Both the position numbers and the translations under genes were made by a program. Positions 21,790-34,100 of a DNA stretch of 64,000 bases are shown in pieces. Under the pieces are notes generated by a model that worked only from the letters and a program-made list of their open reading frames with translations, ran no database searches and was not told the origin of the DNA. The first letter of the stretch is position 1, and every line of letters starts with the position of its first letter. Source of the DNA: Portulaca oleracea (taxonomy: Eukaryota > Streptophyta > Magnoliopsida > Caryophyllales > Portulacaceae); contig CM055870.1 of the NCBI GenBank assembly GCA_029582165.1, positions 3,683,332-3,747,331 of the forward strand, in the 5' to 3' direction.

Positions 21790-24700
21790 AACAAGATCTT
21801 TTCAATTTGGTGACTGCCTAGTATTTTTCCTACAAGGAATAGGGCAAATGGCTATATTATTGCCAAACTGAATGACATAACCTTAGCAGTCGTCAGCTTT
21901 GTGCGTCATGCATGACCTAAAGACATACATGCAGGCTCAAGTGCTCAACTAATAATTGTGCGCAGTTTGAAAAGTATATTTTCCCTTTTTCATTGAATGT
22001 AAAGGTAAAAAGATTTGGCAGTAAAATTTGACCTCCGGTAATAAAGCCACCGTAAAATCATGCATAAGCCGTACTACGTTTTCAGATTCATTTGGGTGAT
22101 GTCTCTTCGACCCCACTTTTCCTCAAATTGCGTATGTTTTTATGTACGGATAAATAAGAATTATTTGGTCAAAATTGGTCAAAAGTTAGTACTCAAACAT
22201 GCCACATCATATTTTGACAATAATATTTTTTATAAATATATTAATTATTACAGTTAAATATGATAAATTGTTATAAATGTTGATCGATTAATAGTCAAAG
22301 TTTTAAAGTTTGAATGATTTTGAAATTGAAGTGAGATAAAATAGATGAATATCATTGACAGCAAATTTATCATAAAAAAAGTGATTAATATAAAAAATAT
22401 AATCGTATAAATATTTAAAGTTTATGAACATAAAAATCAGACAAAACAAAGTATTACACGTTTTAAAAAATTAATGTGATAGATCAACTGAAGCAGAGTT
22501 GCCGATGGGATGGTTTAACTCACTCTACTAGGTCGAGCTTATTATCTCCTAAATTTCATGAATGAGTTGATCAAGTTTCTATTTTGTTTTTACATGTCTA
22601 AATTGGACTCACCTTATAATTAGATATAGCTAGTGAGATTTGATGCAATCCCACGTACTATCTCTAATGTGGAAGACCTTTTTTAGACCTTGTTCTACAA
22701 CAATATTTGAGTTGGTATTTAACATTTTAATTTATCAAAATGTCGTGTTATCAAAATTCAAATGTTTGATAAAATAATATTTTGTACTAATAAATAACGA
22801 TTGAAACTAAATATCACTGACGTTACTACGGTAACGTCAAGCAGAGTGAGCAGTGTTAGTTTAACAAATTATATTTCGAAACTACCCTTTTATACTTTTC
22901 TCAATTGATTAGATAATCGATGCGTCTGATTAGTAATCTATCTGAAAATAATAATAATACATAGTAATAATAATAATATAACAATAAAAATATAATTACG
23001 AATAATAATAAATATTGATAAAAAATAACAACAACAATAATAGTCGCGACCCTTTTGTTAATTTTACATTTATCAGCTACTCCAACTTCTAATTTTACTT
23101 AACACATTTTTTATAAATAATTATTTTGATCACCGCTATCAGCTATTCACTAATGTACAACAACTATTCGTTACACCAACAATTATCCATTATTCAAACG
23201 GTTATTCGCTACTCAATCAGCTCCTTCCACCGACAAGGCTTAATAATACTACATTGGGTTATGCACACATATATGATTATATGTATGTGTTGAGTGAACC
23301 TCTAAGATTGGTCGTTTGAGGTGGGGTTAATTAGGTTGAGTGATCAGTTCGATCAGATTTTGGAAAATGACTAATTAAGCTTCGCTGATTGCATATTAAC
23401 AAGTGGTTAAACAAGCACCACCGAAAACGTCGGCAAATGGGGCCAATAGACCCATTAAATTACCTAGCTATACATTAAAAAAACGGTTTTGCCGTTAATA
23501 ATGTTGAAAAAGGAATAATAATAGAATGATAATAAGTGACTTATTTTCAGATTTATTTTTCTTATTTTTATGATATTAATATTTATTATTAATTTTCATA
23601 ATTTTACACTATCTTTATATGTATTGTTAATATTGTTAATTATTAATGATAAGAAGGCATTTTTTTAATGGGAATAATGATAAGAAGTTTGGAAAGCATT
23701 GACTAATAAATAACATTATAATCGAACTATCACTATTCTTAAGACATAATTTAAGAATATTTTTTAAAATTTAAAAAAAGAGGTGCAGATAATAGTATTA
23801 TTTTATATAATTTATATGTGGTAGTATAGTTATAAAAATTAACCAAAAAATCAATTTCTTTTTCAATTTAATAAATAAATCAATATATAAATTTTATATC
23901 AAAATAAAATACTTAAAATTTATTTTGCCGCAAGACATATTATTTTCATATTACAATATGTTTGATAGAACCTTACTTTGGCAGCAAGACTGCAAGAAGT
24001 TTGTATCAATTTTACCCTTTCATTTGGTCAGTTTTTAATTTTCATTGAACAAATCTTATCACATGACATCTCCACTATTCTTCCATATTTAAAAGCTAGC
24101 TTCTTTTGTTTTTTTAAAAAAACAAAAGACTATGGAACATTGTCAAAAATATTGCATATGGGTTAATTTGGATCTAACAATTTAAAAAAAGATCAAAAAT
24201 TAATGACTGTGCTTAGCCTTTTCGTAGTTGGATCAAAGCGGACAATTTAGATAAACATATATATATATATAATGGGTAAAAGTTGGGTTATACCAGATTA
24301 TTGATGTTAAAACATGCACAAAAAATTGGTCCATACCCAATTTATTACGAGTCATTGGGCGAATTCACCTGCCAACCAACATTTTAACAATTTTTTTTAG
24401 GACAACAATGTTATTATTAATTTATTATAATAGTTTTTTTATTTGTTAATCATTCTTCTTTTGGGTTCCCTTTATTGAGTTACTTCTCATCTTGTGCATT
24501 GTTCACTTGTTGGAAATCCATCTACCCCCTTGAAAGTTGAAGTCATTGTCTTATTGCCATTATTTTCTTCTTCTGGTAACATCTTTTTGGTCATGCTCTA
24601 TATATCTTCTTCATTACTCATTTCTACACCATGAGGTAGGAAAAAAAAAGGACCAACCAATTCAAGCCCAAACAACCCCGCGACCCACCTCTTAGGAAAA

Positions 24701-25918
24701 ATAACGAAAATTCAGCACCCGCAACAACCATATTCAAACCACAACGCCCCCATACATGAAATTAAAGTGAAGACAATAGCCAAAAAAATTGGCAATATTG
24801 TTTGTAGTAGCTGTAAAGCCATCTCAATCAAAGGATTAAGTTGATAATTGAAGGCTCAAATGATGGTTTTATAGTCTAACATGTCCCTCATGCGATTGTT
24901 TTTGGGCTTGAACTTGGACGTTGTTGATATTTGAACCTAAGACCTGTTGCTCATGTTGACTGTGTTACCATGTAGAATCATTTTAACTAAAAGATTAAGC
25001 TGATAGTTGAAGGGTTAATTGTAATTTTATTCTAACAATAACGTTTAGCGTTTTGAATAGGTTAGGATTCTAATTGGATAAATATTAGTAGTGTCCAATT
25101 AATAGCACTAGCGAGATTCGATTTTCAGCCTAATTTGGCTCATCGCTGACATGACATTGGGTGAGGCTGGGGTGAAATCGTGTAATGTATCTCGGCGGTG
25201 AAAATGTAAATTGACTTGCGATACCGATGTTAAGTTGCTCACAAAATGAGTTAAATGATAAGCTGCTCACACATTTTTTAAACAATATTCTTTTTGTTTT
25301 CCTCTTAATCCACCTTACTTCTTTATTAATATAATCAAATTAATTATGTTATTAGACATTTTCGTCCGATCAATTTTTTTATGATGCTATAGAGAATAGT
25401 TTCCCTATGAGATATCTTTCAAATGTAGATCCATAGCTACCAACACCAATAGGTTGGGTTATGTTGAATATTGACATTGGAACTAGGAGACATCACACCG
25501 ACAAATTTGATTATATTAAATATTAATTCCATCCGAAATTGGCGAGGTATATTAATGTCCAACAAAACATAAACCTTAACTTCATGGTAAACTTTAAATA
25601 TTGGTAAACTTTAAATATGGAATGCAAGAAGTATTTATACTAAATTTTAAATAAACTTGAGAATGCAACAATGATACAATATTGTCAAAACATTGATCAA
25701 ACAATTATCAATTGGTTAGCATTATGTGCAAAACATCATATTCTTTTGTGCCTACTTGGACATGTCACGTGCCTGCCTAAGGCCTAATATATGCTAATTG
25801 CTGATCAAATACCATGTGCTATGTGCTCTACTGTTCTCCCCTTGTCTGCCCATCATTTCATATTAAGTCATTTTTGAAAATTATATAGTTAAATTTCAAA
25901 ATTTTTTGACAATAAATT
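21790..25918. other. AT-rich intergenic region, no gene recognised
   Basis: Long AT-rich stretch with AAT/ATT microsatellite DNA (22940-23040) and an (AT)n run at 24258-24272. None of the open frames has a recognisable domain or coding character. Confidence 0.45.
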
Positions 25919-25919
25919 T

Positions 25920-26285
25920 TTTAATATATATAATAAGTTGTTAGATAAAATTATCGTTTTAAATTCGTAACGAAAATTACTACCACACATCTACGTTTCT
26001 CTTTTATTTTTCTTTATCTACCATATCAAATTATTCTTATCACAAATTTTACCGCAAAATATCACACTGTGTCATAACATGTCACACTTTGCGTAATTGT
26101 TCAATACATATAATGAGTTGCTAGATCAAATTATTATTATTAGATTCGTAACGGAAATTATTACTACACATCTACGTTTTTCTTTTATCTTTCTTTATCT
26201 ACCATATCAAATTATTCTTGTGATTTTGTCACAAATTTCACCGCAAATTATCACACTATATCATGACATGTCACACTTTGCACCA
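25920..26285. repeat. Tandem duplication, about 180-bp unit
   Basis: Copy 1 (25920-26097) and copy 2 (26098-26285) share ATTCGTAACG, CACATCTACGTTT, TTTCTTTATCTACCATATCA and CACACT..TCAT.ACATGTCACACTTTGC. A sequence ending AAAGAACATGGCC at about 26330-26343 may be a Harbinger-type MITE end, so the duplicated unit may lie inside such an element. Confidence 0.75.
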
Positions 26286-26914
26286 TTGAGCATACCATTG
26301 GCATTGTTCGCACTTTAGGGACGGCGGAAAAGAACATGGCCAATTTAGGTTTGATGAGCGCGAAAAATGTGGATGACGATGGCAGAGCGACGTCATCAAT
26401 TCATGATTGAGTAATTCCGGCTCACGTCGGCAAAATGCAATGATGCCAATCAATTCTTGCCGCTTTTTTTGGAAACAAATTCTTGCCGCGTGTTTATTTA
26501 CAAGTAAAATAAATTACGGCGTAATGAAATTTGGCCTTTTCAACAGTAAAAATAAGAATGTTTGTAATTGTGCAACTACCAATGCGGAATAAAACCATGG
26601 AATTGTGATACTCTCTCCTACTTGGCACACTCTCTCCTCCTTTCTTCTATTTCTTTGAGTTCTGGAATGTTGCAGAGTTCTAGAACTCAAAAAAATGAAG
26701 AAAAATGAGGAGAGAAGGTTTGTCAACTAGAAAAGAGGAATCAAAATTCCATGGATGGAATTTTGCATTGCATATGCTCTGACATAGTGTCTAAAAATGT
26801 AATTCATCCCTTTCTTATTGTTTGCCATTTTGAAAGCGGTAAATTTAGGAAGTCTAAACAAAATTTGTAATACGGTCTTAAAAGTATAATATTATAATTA
26901 TCTATAAAAAATAT

Positions 26915-27181
26915 TACTCCCCCGTCCCTAATTATAGGTCGTTTTGAAGGGTTTTGAGAGAACCAATGAGCTTGACAGTTTACTAGTAAATTGTGATTAA
27001 AATGTGATTAAAATGGAAATTGTGATTAAAATGTAATTAATGATATATTTAGTGTAGTGTTAGGAAATTAATTATTAAATGTGAAATAAGAAGTTAGTTG
27101 TATTGGGAAGAGAAAAGCGACAAATATTTTGGGACAAAAAAAGTTAGTTAAAACGACTTATATTTAGGGACGGAGGGAGTA
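26915..27181. mobile_element. Stowaway MITE
   Basis: Element 26917-27179 (263 bp). The ends CTCCCCCGTCCCTAATTATA and the inverted TATTTAGGGACGGAGGGAG are flanked by TA on both sides. These are the family's diagnostic ends and target site. There is no coding capacity. Confidence 0.85.
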
Positions 27182-27938
27182 TATTTTAAGAATTATTAAT
27201 TATTGTAAAAAATATATTATTTATAAAATAATAATATTGAAAACTGTGATAATTAACTAAAAAATAAATAATATGAAATGGAGAAATACAACAAAGAAAA
27301 TCTGTATTAAAAAAAGTTGTTGAAATGTTTATCTACGGTGCTATAATAATGTTGGAACTTACTCCAATATTTTAGAATAAAATTCGATAATTTTAAATCT
27401 TCCACACCATGTTGAAAGAAGTGTGCATGTTACCCGTTAAAAACATAAAATTTAAATGTAACGCCCCGGAAATTCAATTATAGAAAGTCAAAGTCAAACC
27501 AACGTTAACAGACAAAACTTAGCGGAAGACTTCAAATTTAGTTTGGGCGTCACTGCCGTATCCCCGAAGGAATACAAGGCGAGAAAGGAAAAACACAACT
27601 GTCTGCTAACGGTAACTACTAACAACTCAAAACAAACTTTAAGAATTCATAACGAAAACAATATAAAAGGTTTCAAGGACTTCTAGACTCGTCGTCCTCA
27701 CTTCTAACTCCCGTCCCCAGCATTTAGATCTTCACCTGAAATCAAAACATTTCAGAAAATGAGGGGGAAATCTCGATAATGTCTACCCCTAACGTTTAAA
27801 ACAGTTTAAGTTCATTTCAATTCATTTTGGGGAGAGGGATCAAATCAAACATTTTACAAACCTTTAATCCCATACTGTTTCCTCAACCCATCCAATCCAT
27901 ATTTTAATTTGCGGGCGGGATACCAAATCCCTTAAAGT

Positions 27939-28079
27939 AACATCGCCTACCAAAGGCATCAAGAACATCGCCTGCCAAAGGCATAAACATCGCCTACCAA
28001 AGGCATCAAGAACATCGCCTACCAAAGGCATAAACATCGCCTACCAAAAACATCAAGAACATCGCCTACCAAAGGCATC
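27939..28079. repeat. Six-copy minisatellite in LTR 1 (25 + 22 bp alternating)
   Basis: Units start AACATCGCCTACCAAAGGCAT and alternate between 25 bp (ending CAAG) and 22 bp (ending A), forming three 47-bp higher-order units. The same array occurs at 37463-37603 and 46934-47074. Confidence 0.9.
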
Positions 28080-30164
28080 AAAATACTATCCTATATCAGG
28101 GAAGGAAGCCCTGATCTCTTGGTCCATAACCCTGCAGGTTGTTACACCTGCACAACAGGTTATCCCCCGAAACCCGCTTAACGTTTCCACTTGAATTAAT
28201 TAAGCAATATTCAAACTCGACTCACAACTCTCAAGTCAAACCATCCCAAATTATCAAAACCATTAACAAAACTTCGAATAAAAGACCATCCAATTTCTCA
28301 ACTCAAATAAACCAAGATCACAATCGAATCAAAAGATTATCAAAAACAGATGGTCGTATTTCCACAAAAGTCCCCTTTCGGGATGCAATTCTCAAAATAG
28401 ATTATAAAACATCAAAACACATTTAAAGAGCATCCCGGTGGGGATTAGAGCATAGACAATTACCTGATATACTTCACAAAGACAAAGAAAAGAAGAACAC
28501 ACTTGAGCTCACTAACGTCTCACACTAACTCGGGCCTAGAATAAAAGTAATTATCTAATCAAAACGCGTTCTAACGAAGTTAGTATTAACTATTAGCTAC
28601 CTAACCCATCCCCTAGGAACACTTAGGTTCCTATCATTTACGAAATTACACTTAACACCTCCAAGAAAACACATAACAAGATCACACATTAATTTCACTC
28701 AACAATTCTTTATAAATACAAGCAAACAGAGGACAGATTACAACATTCACATAAAACGGGTCACGACTCGACTTCCCGACATCCTATGGGTCTGGTTCTG
28801 GACTTTTCGGAACCCTCAGGATGTCTACTAAAACTTCTATGTTGATGGTTAAGCCCAACTCAGTCCCGAAGGACCTCAAAAACACCCGTCTTTCCCATTG
28901 GTCCAGATCTGACAGGTTCTGGTAAAACGGTTATAACTCGGGCTATACAAATCAAACGTTCGATCCGTAAAATTCCTATGGTTCCTAACATCTAAGGGAA
29001 CCTCCAGTTCAAAGGGTTTGGTCAAAAGACGACTACACTAACCGTGGCAACCCGATCTTTAGACACTAACAAAACTGTCCCGTTAACGGTAATCAATTAA
29101 TTAATACTTTCGGTTCTAACTTCCACCATTCGATCCCGGGGTCCTAATTTGGACTCGAAACAGTAGCTAGGGTCTAAGATAGGAATTCCAACTCAACTTA
29201 GGTCCAAAAAAAAAAAAAAAAAAAATTAAACTTGTAGAAGTAAACTTAATTTAGAAAACATAAAAGACCCTTTAATAACTTTAATAAAACCTAAGGTCAT
29301 AAAAGAAATAAAAATTACTTAACACATAAATTACTTGACCAAGATTTTAAAGATTAAAAACATGGATTATTTACAATTAAGTTATAACAATCAAGAATCA
29401 AGAATTAATAACAAGAATCGAATTCCTTTTTAGTGAATTTAACCAACTCACTCATTTAATCAGGATTACACATGAAATTAACATGAATGAACCCTAAGAG
29501 AATTTAAGGAACATATGAATATTTAACTAACGATTCAAGAATTAATCTAGATAATTATACTTTAAAGATTCGTGCATACAATAATAATGTTATCTAAACC
29601 CTAACATGAATGAATCCTAAAGATAGAAGAACATACAATATTTAACTTAATGAAACAAGAAACCTAATTAATTTCCAAGAATTCAAGATTTTATTAACAA
29701 GATTTCAACTTCTAGTAGGTTAACTAATTTATTTAACAACCTTAACAAGATTTACTTTTAAAGAACAATAAAGAACATAACGATTTTTATAACTAAAATT
29801 CAAGAATTAACCTAGGTAAATAAATTTCCAAATTCGTACATACAATAATATTGTGGTCTAACGATTCATGTAAAGAATATAACGAATACTAAAGAATCAC
29901 TTTCAACCCTAATAATCAACTATTACAACCTAAATCTAATTACAATTAATAACATAAATTACACATAACAATTAGAAAATTACACATAATTACAACAAGA
30001 AAAATAATTACAATTAATTACCCTAATTACAACACTAATAATACAATAATTATAAAAACAAAATATTAATAACAATAATAATTACAATATAAAATCAGAT
30101 TAATAATAATAAAAACAAGAAAAGAAAAAGGAAAAAGAAAAGAAAAGAAAACAAGAATGTAACA

Positions 30165-30195
30165 GTTAGGGTTAGGGTTAGGTTTTAGGGTTTAC
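30165..30195. repeat. Telomere-like GTTAGGG motif in LTR 1
   Basis: GTTAGGGTTAGGGTTAGG followed by TTTTAGGGTTT. The same motif recurs in LTR 2 (about 39680) and LTR 3 (about 49151). On the transcribed minus strand it gives AACCCTAAC and AAACCCTAAA telo-box motifs inside the leader. It is too short to be a real telomere tract. Confidence 0.75.
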
Positions 30196-31032
30196 GTAGG
30201 TTAGGGCTCGGTGGTCTGGGCGGCAGGGCGGCAGGCGAGGCGACGGGCGGCACGAGGGGCGGCGGTCAGAGGGTGGTGCGACGGTCGAGGCGGCGACGAC
30301 TGGGGTGTTCGACGGTCGAGGCGGTGATCGGTTCGTTGCGATGTCGGACGTATCCTTGCGCCTGGTGGCCTACGACGGTGGCTGCTGTGGCGGAAACGAT
30401 CGTGCGGCGGTTGTCTGGCGTCAGGGAGTCGACTGCGGTGGTCCTGGTCGTCGGTCCTGGTGGTGGCGGCTGGTTTGCGTCGGTCGAGCAGAGGGAGGGG
30501 AAAGAGAAAGTGAAACAGAGGGAGAGAGAGGGTCGGTTGCGGTGGTGGTTCCGGCGAGGCTGCGGCGGTTGCCTGGTGGTGGTGGCGCGGCTGGCCGAGG
30601 GAAGAGCAGGGGGGAAGAGATAGAGAGATCTAGGGTTTGATGGAGGGGTTAGGGTTTAGGGTTTGAGAGGGAGGAGAGGTGTATATATATTAACACCCAT
30701 AATTAGGCCCATTAACCCAACTAATCCTAACCCAACCCATTTAACAAATAAAACTGATTTTCTTTCAAAAAAACCCATTAATTTTAATAATAGTAATAAT
30801 AATATTAATTTTAATAATCATATAATCACATAACAAATAATATTCACGTAATTATTCACATAATAATATTAACCAGCATAAATTACTAATCTACCCTTGT
30901 TAGTCCCTCAACGGTCCTACGAGCTCAAGCGTTAGCATAAATAAACACATTACGAACAACAGTAAATAACGAAGTCAACCTATTTTATTAACGACGTCAC
31001 GGTCAACATCGTTGGATTTTTCGGGGTTTTAC

Positions 31033-31047
31033 ATCATTACCTTCTTA
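31033..31047 (-). other. Polypurine tract, internal copy 1
   Basis: AAGAAGGTAATGA directly precedes the LTR end TGTAAAACC on the minus strand, where plus-strand DNA synthesis would be primed. The same sequence is at 40533-40547 for copy 2. Confidence 0.6.
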
Positions 31048-31190
31048 AAGAAGTTTCGTCCTCGAAACTTAAACTTAAACTTAACCCTAACGGTCCGGTA
31101 AGGAAACTAACGGTTTCTTTTCTCCTAAAACTCGAGGTTTTACAACATTACCTTCTTAAAAGAAGTTTCGTCCCCGAAACTTGACGCGCC

Positions 31191-34100
31191 TTAGGCTTGG
31201 AACAAGTGAGGGTACTTCTTCCTCATTTCGTCTTCTGTTTCCCAGGTTGCTTCTGTTGTAGTATGGTTTGCCCATCGTACTTTTACCAACGGAACTACTT
31301 TCCTCCTAAGCTGCTTTTCTCTACGGTCCAATATTTCTAGCGGCTGCTCTTCATAGCTCAGATCTTCTTGCAGCTGAAGCGGCTCGGGATCAATCACATG
31401 GGTCGGGTCCGGAACATATTTCCTGAGTTGTGACACATGGAAGACATTGTGCACTCTGGGGAGTTCTCTGCGTTTGTAACTGTAGGCGACTTCTCGTCGT
31501 TCCAAAATTGGGTATGGCCCGATAAACCTTGGTGTCAACTTCCCGACCGGCGAATCTCATGACTCCTTCGTAGGTGAGACTCGCAAAACACGTATTCCCT
31601 ACTTCAACTCTAGAGGTCTTCTCCTTTGTCGATAACTCTTTTGTCGACTTTGTCTGCCTTCATCTTGTCTTGAATGATTCGAACCTTACGAGTAGTGGTG
31701 CAGTATTAGGTCCGGTCCAATCGTTAGAGCTTCATCGATGTCACGCCAACATAGGGAGTTCTACATCTCCTTCCATACAAAGCTTGAAGGTGACATCCCT
31801 ATGCTAGCATGGTAGCATTTGTTGTTGTATGAGAATTCAATGAGAGTCAACTCGTCATCCCACGAGTCCTTGAAATCTAAAGCGCATGCTCATGACATGT
31901 CTTCGAGGGTTTGGATGGTCCTCTGCTCGTCCATCCGTAGTTGGGTGAAAGCGGTCTTGAACTTGAGCTTTGTGCCAAACGCTTCTTGTAACTTTTTCCA
32001 AAACCCGTGAAATCGGTGTCTCTGCGAGACTATAGAACTGGGTACTCCGTGTAACCTTACAATCTCCCTTACATAGGCTTGAGCTAGCTGATCTAGAGAC
32101 CAATTGTTGGCGATGGCTAGGAAATGAGCTGACTTGGTCAAACGATCTACAATCACCCATATTGCATTGTGTTTCCGCCTGGTCCTTGGTAGACCTATCA
32201 CAAAATCCATTGATATCGAATCCCATTTCCACTCGAGGACGTCTAACGGTTGCAGAAGTCCGGCTGGTCGTTGATGCTCTGCCTTGACTCGTGTGAGTAA
32301 GACACTCGCCACAAAGTCTGCCACTTCTTGTTTCATATTACTCCACCAGAACATCTGTTTAAGATCCTTGTACAACTTATTTCCCCTGGATGCACTGAAT
32401 ATGGCGTATTGTGTCCCTCTTCTAGAATCCTCCTTTTCAGCTCCTCCATATTGGGTACACAGATGCGGTTATGAAACCGTAATGTACCGTCTTCGTGGAT
32501 CACAAAGCCAGGGGCTTTCCCTTGCAACACTTCTTCCCGTATCTTGACAAGCTGTAAGTCCAGCTCTTGAGTTCTCTTGATTTCCTCCATTAGAGTAGGT
32601 TGTAATTCCATGGCATTCAATACAGCTTTCTTCCCAGGTGTTACCACATTAATCTCCAATCTCCTAAACTCCTCGCACAAATCGTGCGGCATCGTCATCA
32701 AGTGGTTTACGAGATACGGTCTTCTACTCAGGGCATCAGCCACTACATTCGCTTTTCCGGGATGATATTGGAAATTCACATCGTAATCCTTCAGAAACTC
32801 TAACCATCTTGTCTGCCTGAGGTTCAACTCCTTCTGTGTGAAAAGGTACTTTAAGCTCTGATGGTCTGTGAATATCTCACAGTGCACTCCATACAGATAA
32901 TGCCTCCAAATCTTAAGCGCAAAAACCATTGCTGCCAACTCCAGGTCATGAGTGGGGTAATTCTTCTCATGCGTCTTGATTTACTGGATGCATATGCAAT
33001 CACCTTCCCTTCTGCATGAGCACACAACCCAATCCACCATGCGATGCCATCAGAGATGACAAAACCTTCGCTTCGAGGTAAAGCAAGAATAGGGGCCGAG
33101 GTAAGCCTCTTCTTCACTCCCGAATGCTTGCTCACATTTTTCCGACCATGCGAACTTTATTGACTTCCGAGTCAAATTGGTTAACGGGGTGGCGATTTTC
33201 GAGAAATCTTGCACGAACTTCCTATAATACCCTGCCAAACCCAGAAAACTCCTAACTTCCGTGGCATTCTTCGGTGTCGGCCACTTGGTGATGGCCTCCA
33301 CCTTTTGAGGGTCTACTGCCACTCCTTCCTTAGACACCACATGTCCTAAGAACGCTACTTGTTCCAACCAAAACTCACACTTCTTAAGCTTTGCATAAAG
33401 CTTGTTGCTCCGTAGAGTCGTCAATACTTCTCTCAGATGATTCGTATGCTCCTCTCGTGTTCCTGAGTATACCAATATGTCGTCGATGAACACCACTACA
33501 AACTTATCCAGAAATGGTTCGAACACTCTGTTCATCAAATCCATGAAGGCGGCTGGGGCATTTGTAAGCCCAAAAGGCATTACCACGAACTCATAATGAC
33601 CATACCGAGTTCGGAATGCGGTTTTAGAGATATCTTCCTCGCGAATTCGTAACTGGTGATAACCTGACCTCAGGTCTATCTTAGAAAACGTTGTTGCTCC
33701 TCGCAACTGGTCAAAAAGATCATCAATACGAGGTAGAGGATAACGATTTTTGACGGTAATCTTGTTCAACTCCCGGTAATCGATGCACAACCTCATGCTA
33801 CCATCCTTCTTCTTCACGAAAGGCGTCCTACGGTGACGCGGACGTCTTTGGTCGGATATACCCCTTCTCTAACAGCTCGTCCAACTGAGTCTTCAACTCC
33901 TTAAGCTCTGCGGGCGCCATGCGATATGGGGCTTTTGAAACAGGTGCGGCCCCGGGCTCCAAATCGATGCAGAAATCTATCTCCCTGATTGGAGGCAAAC
34001 CCGGAATCTCCTCTGGAAACACATCAGGATACTCCCGTACTACCGGGATATTCTCAATCGCAAGTTCCTCCGCCTTGGTGTCGATTACGTTGCATAAAAA

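Larger units (their letters stand above)
27457..31032 (-). repeat. LTR 1 (3' LTR of internal copy 1)
   Basis: Begins TGTAACGCC and ends GGGGTTTTACA on the plus strand. It differs from the other two by, among others, a longer A-run (near 29207) and GTTAGGGTTTAGG without the extra TTA near 30650. TATA box TATATATA lies at 30683-30690. A very GC-rich segment at 30210-30610 follows the TATA box in the direction of transcription and resembles a plant gene leader. Confidence 0.92.

Noticed and set aside
27939..28079. Regularly spaced short repeats that look like a CRISPR array
   Set aside because: The units are contiguous (25 and 22 bp) without unique spacers, lie inside plant LTRs and occur in all three copies. 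It is a minisatellite.
28139..28426. 95-codon plus-strand frame repeated in each LTR (also 37663-37923 and 47134-47421)
   Set aside because: Antisense to the retrotransposon transcript, begins at a non-ATG codon and has no domain. Conservation is explained by LTR identity.
30165..30195. Interstitial telomere
   Set aside because: Only about three partial repeats, present in every LTR copy. It is part of the LTR leader, not a chromosomal telomere relic.
30273..30640. Open frames of 111-116 codons on the plus strand in LTR 1 (also 39787-40155 and 49260-49611)
   Set aside because: They run antisense to the element in a very GC-rich leader, have low-complexity Arg/Gly/Trp content, and change length and frame between LTR copies.
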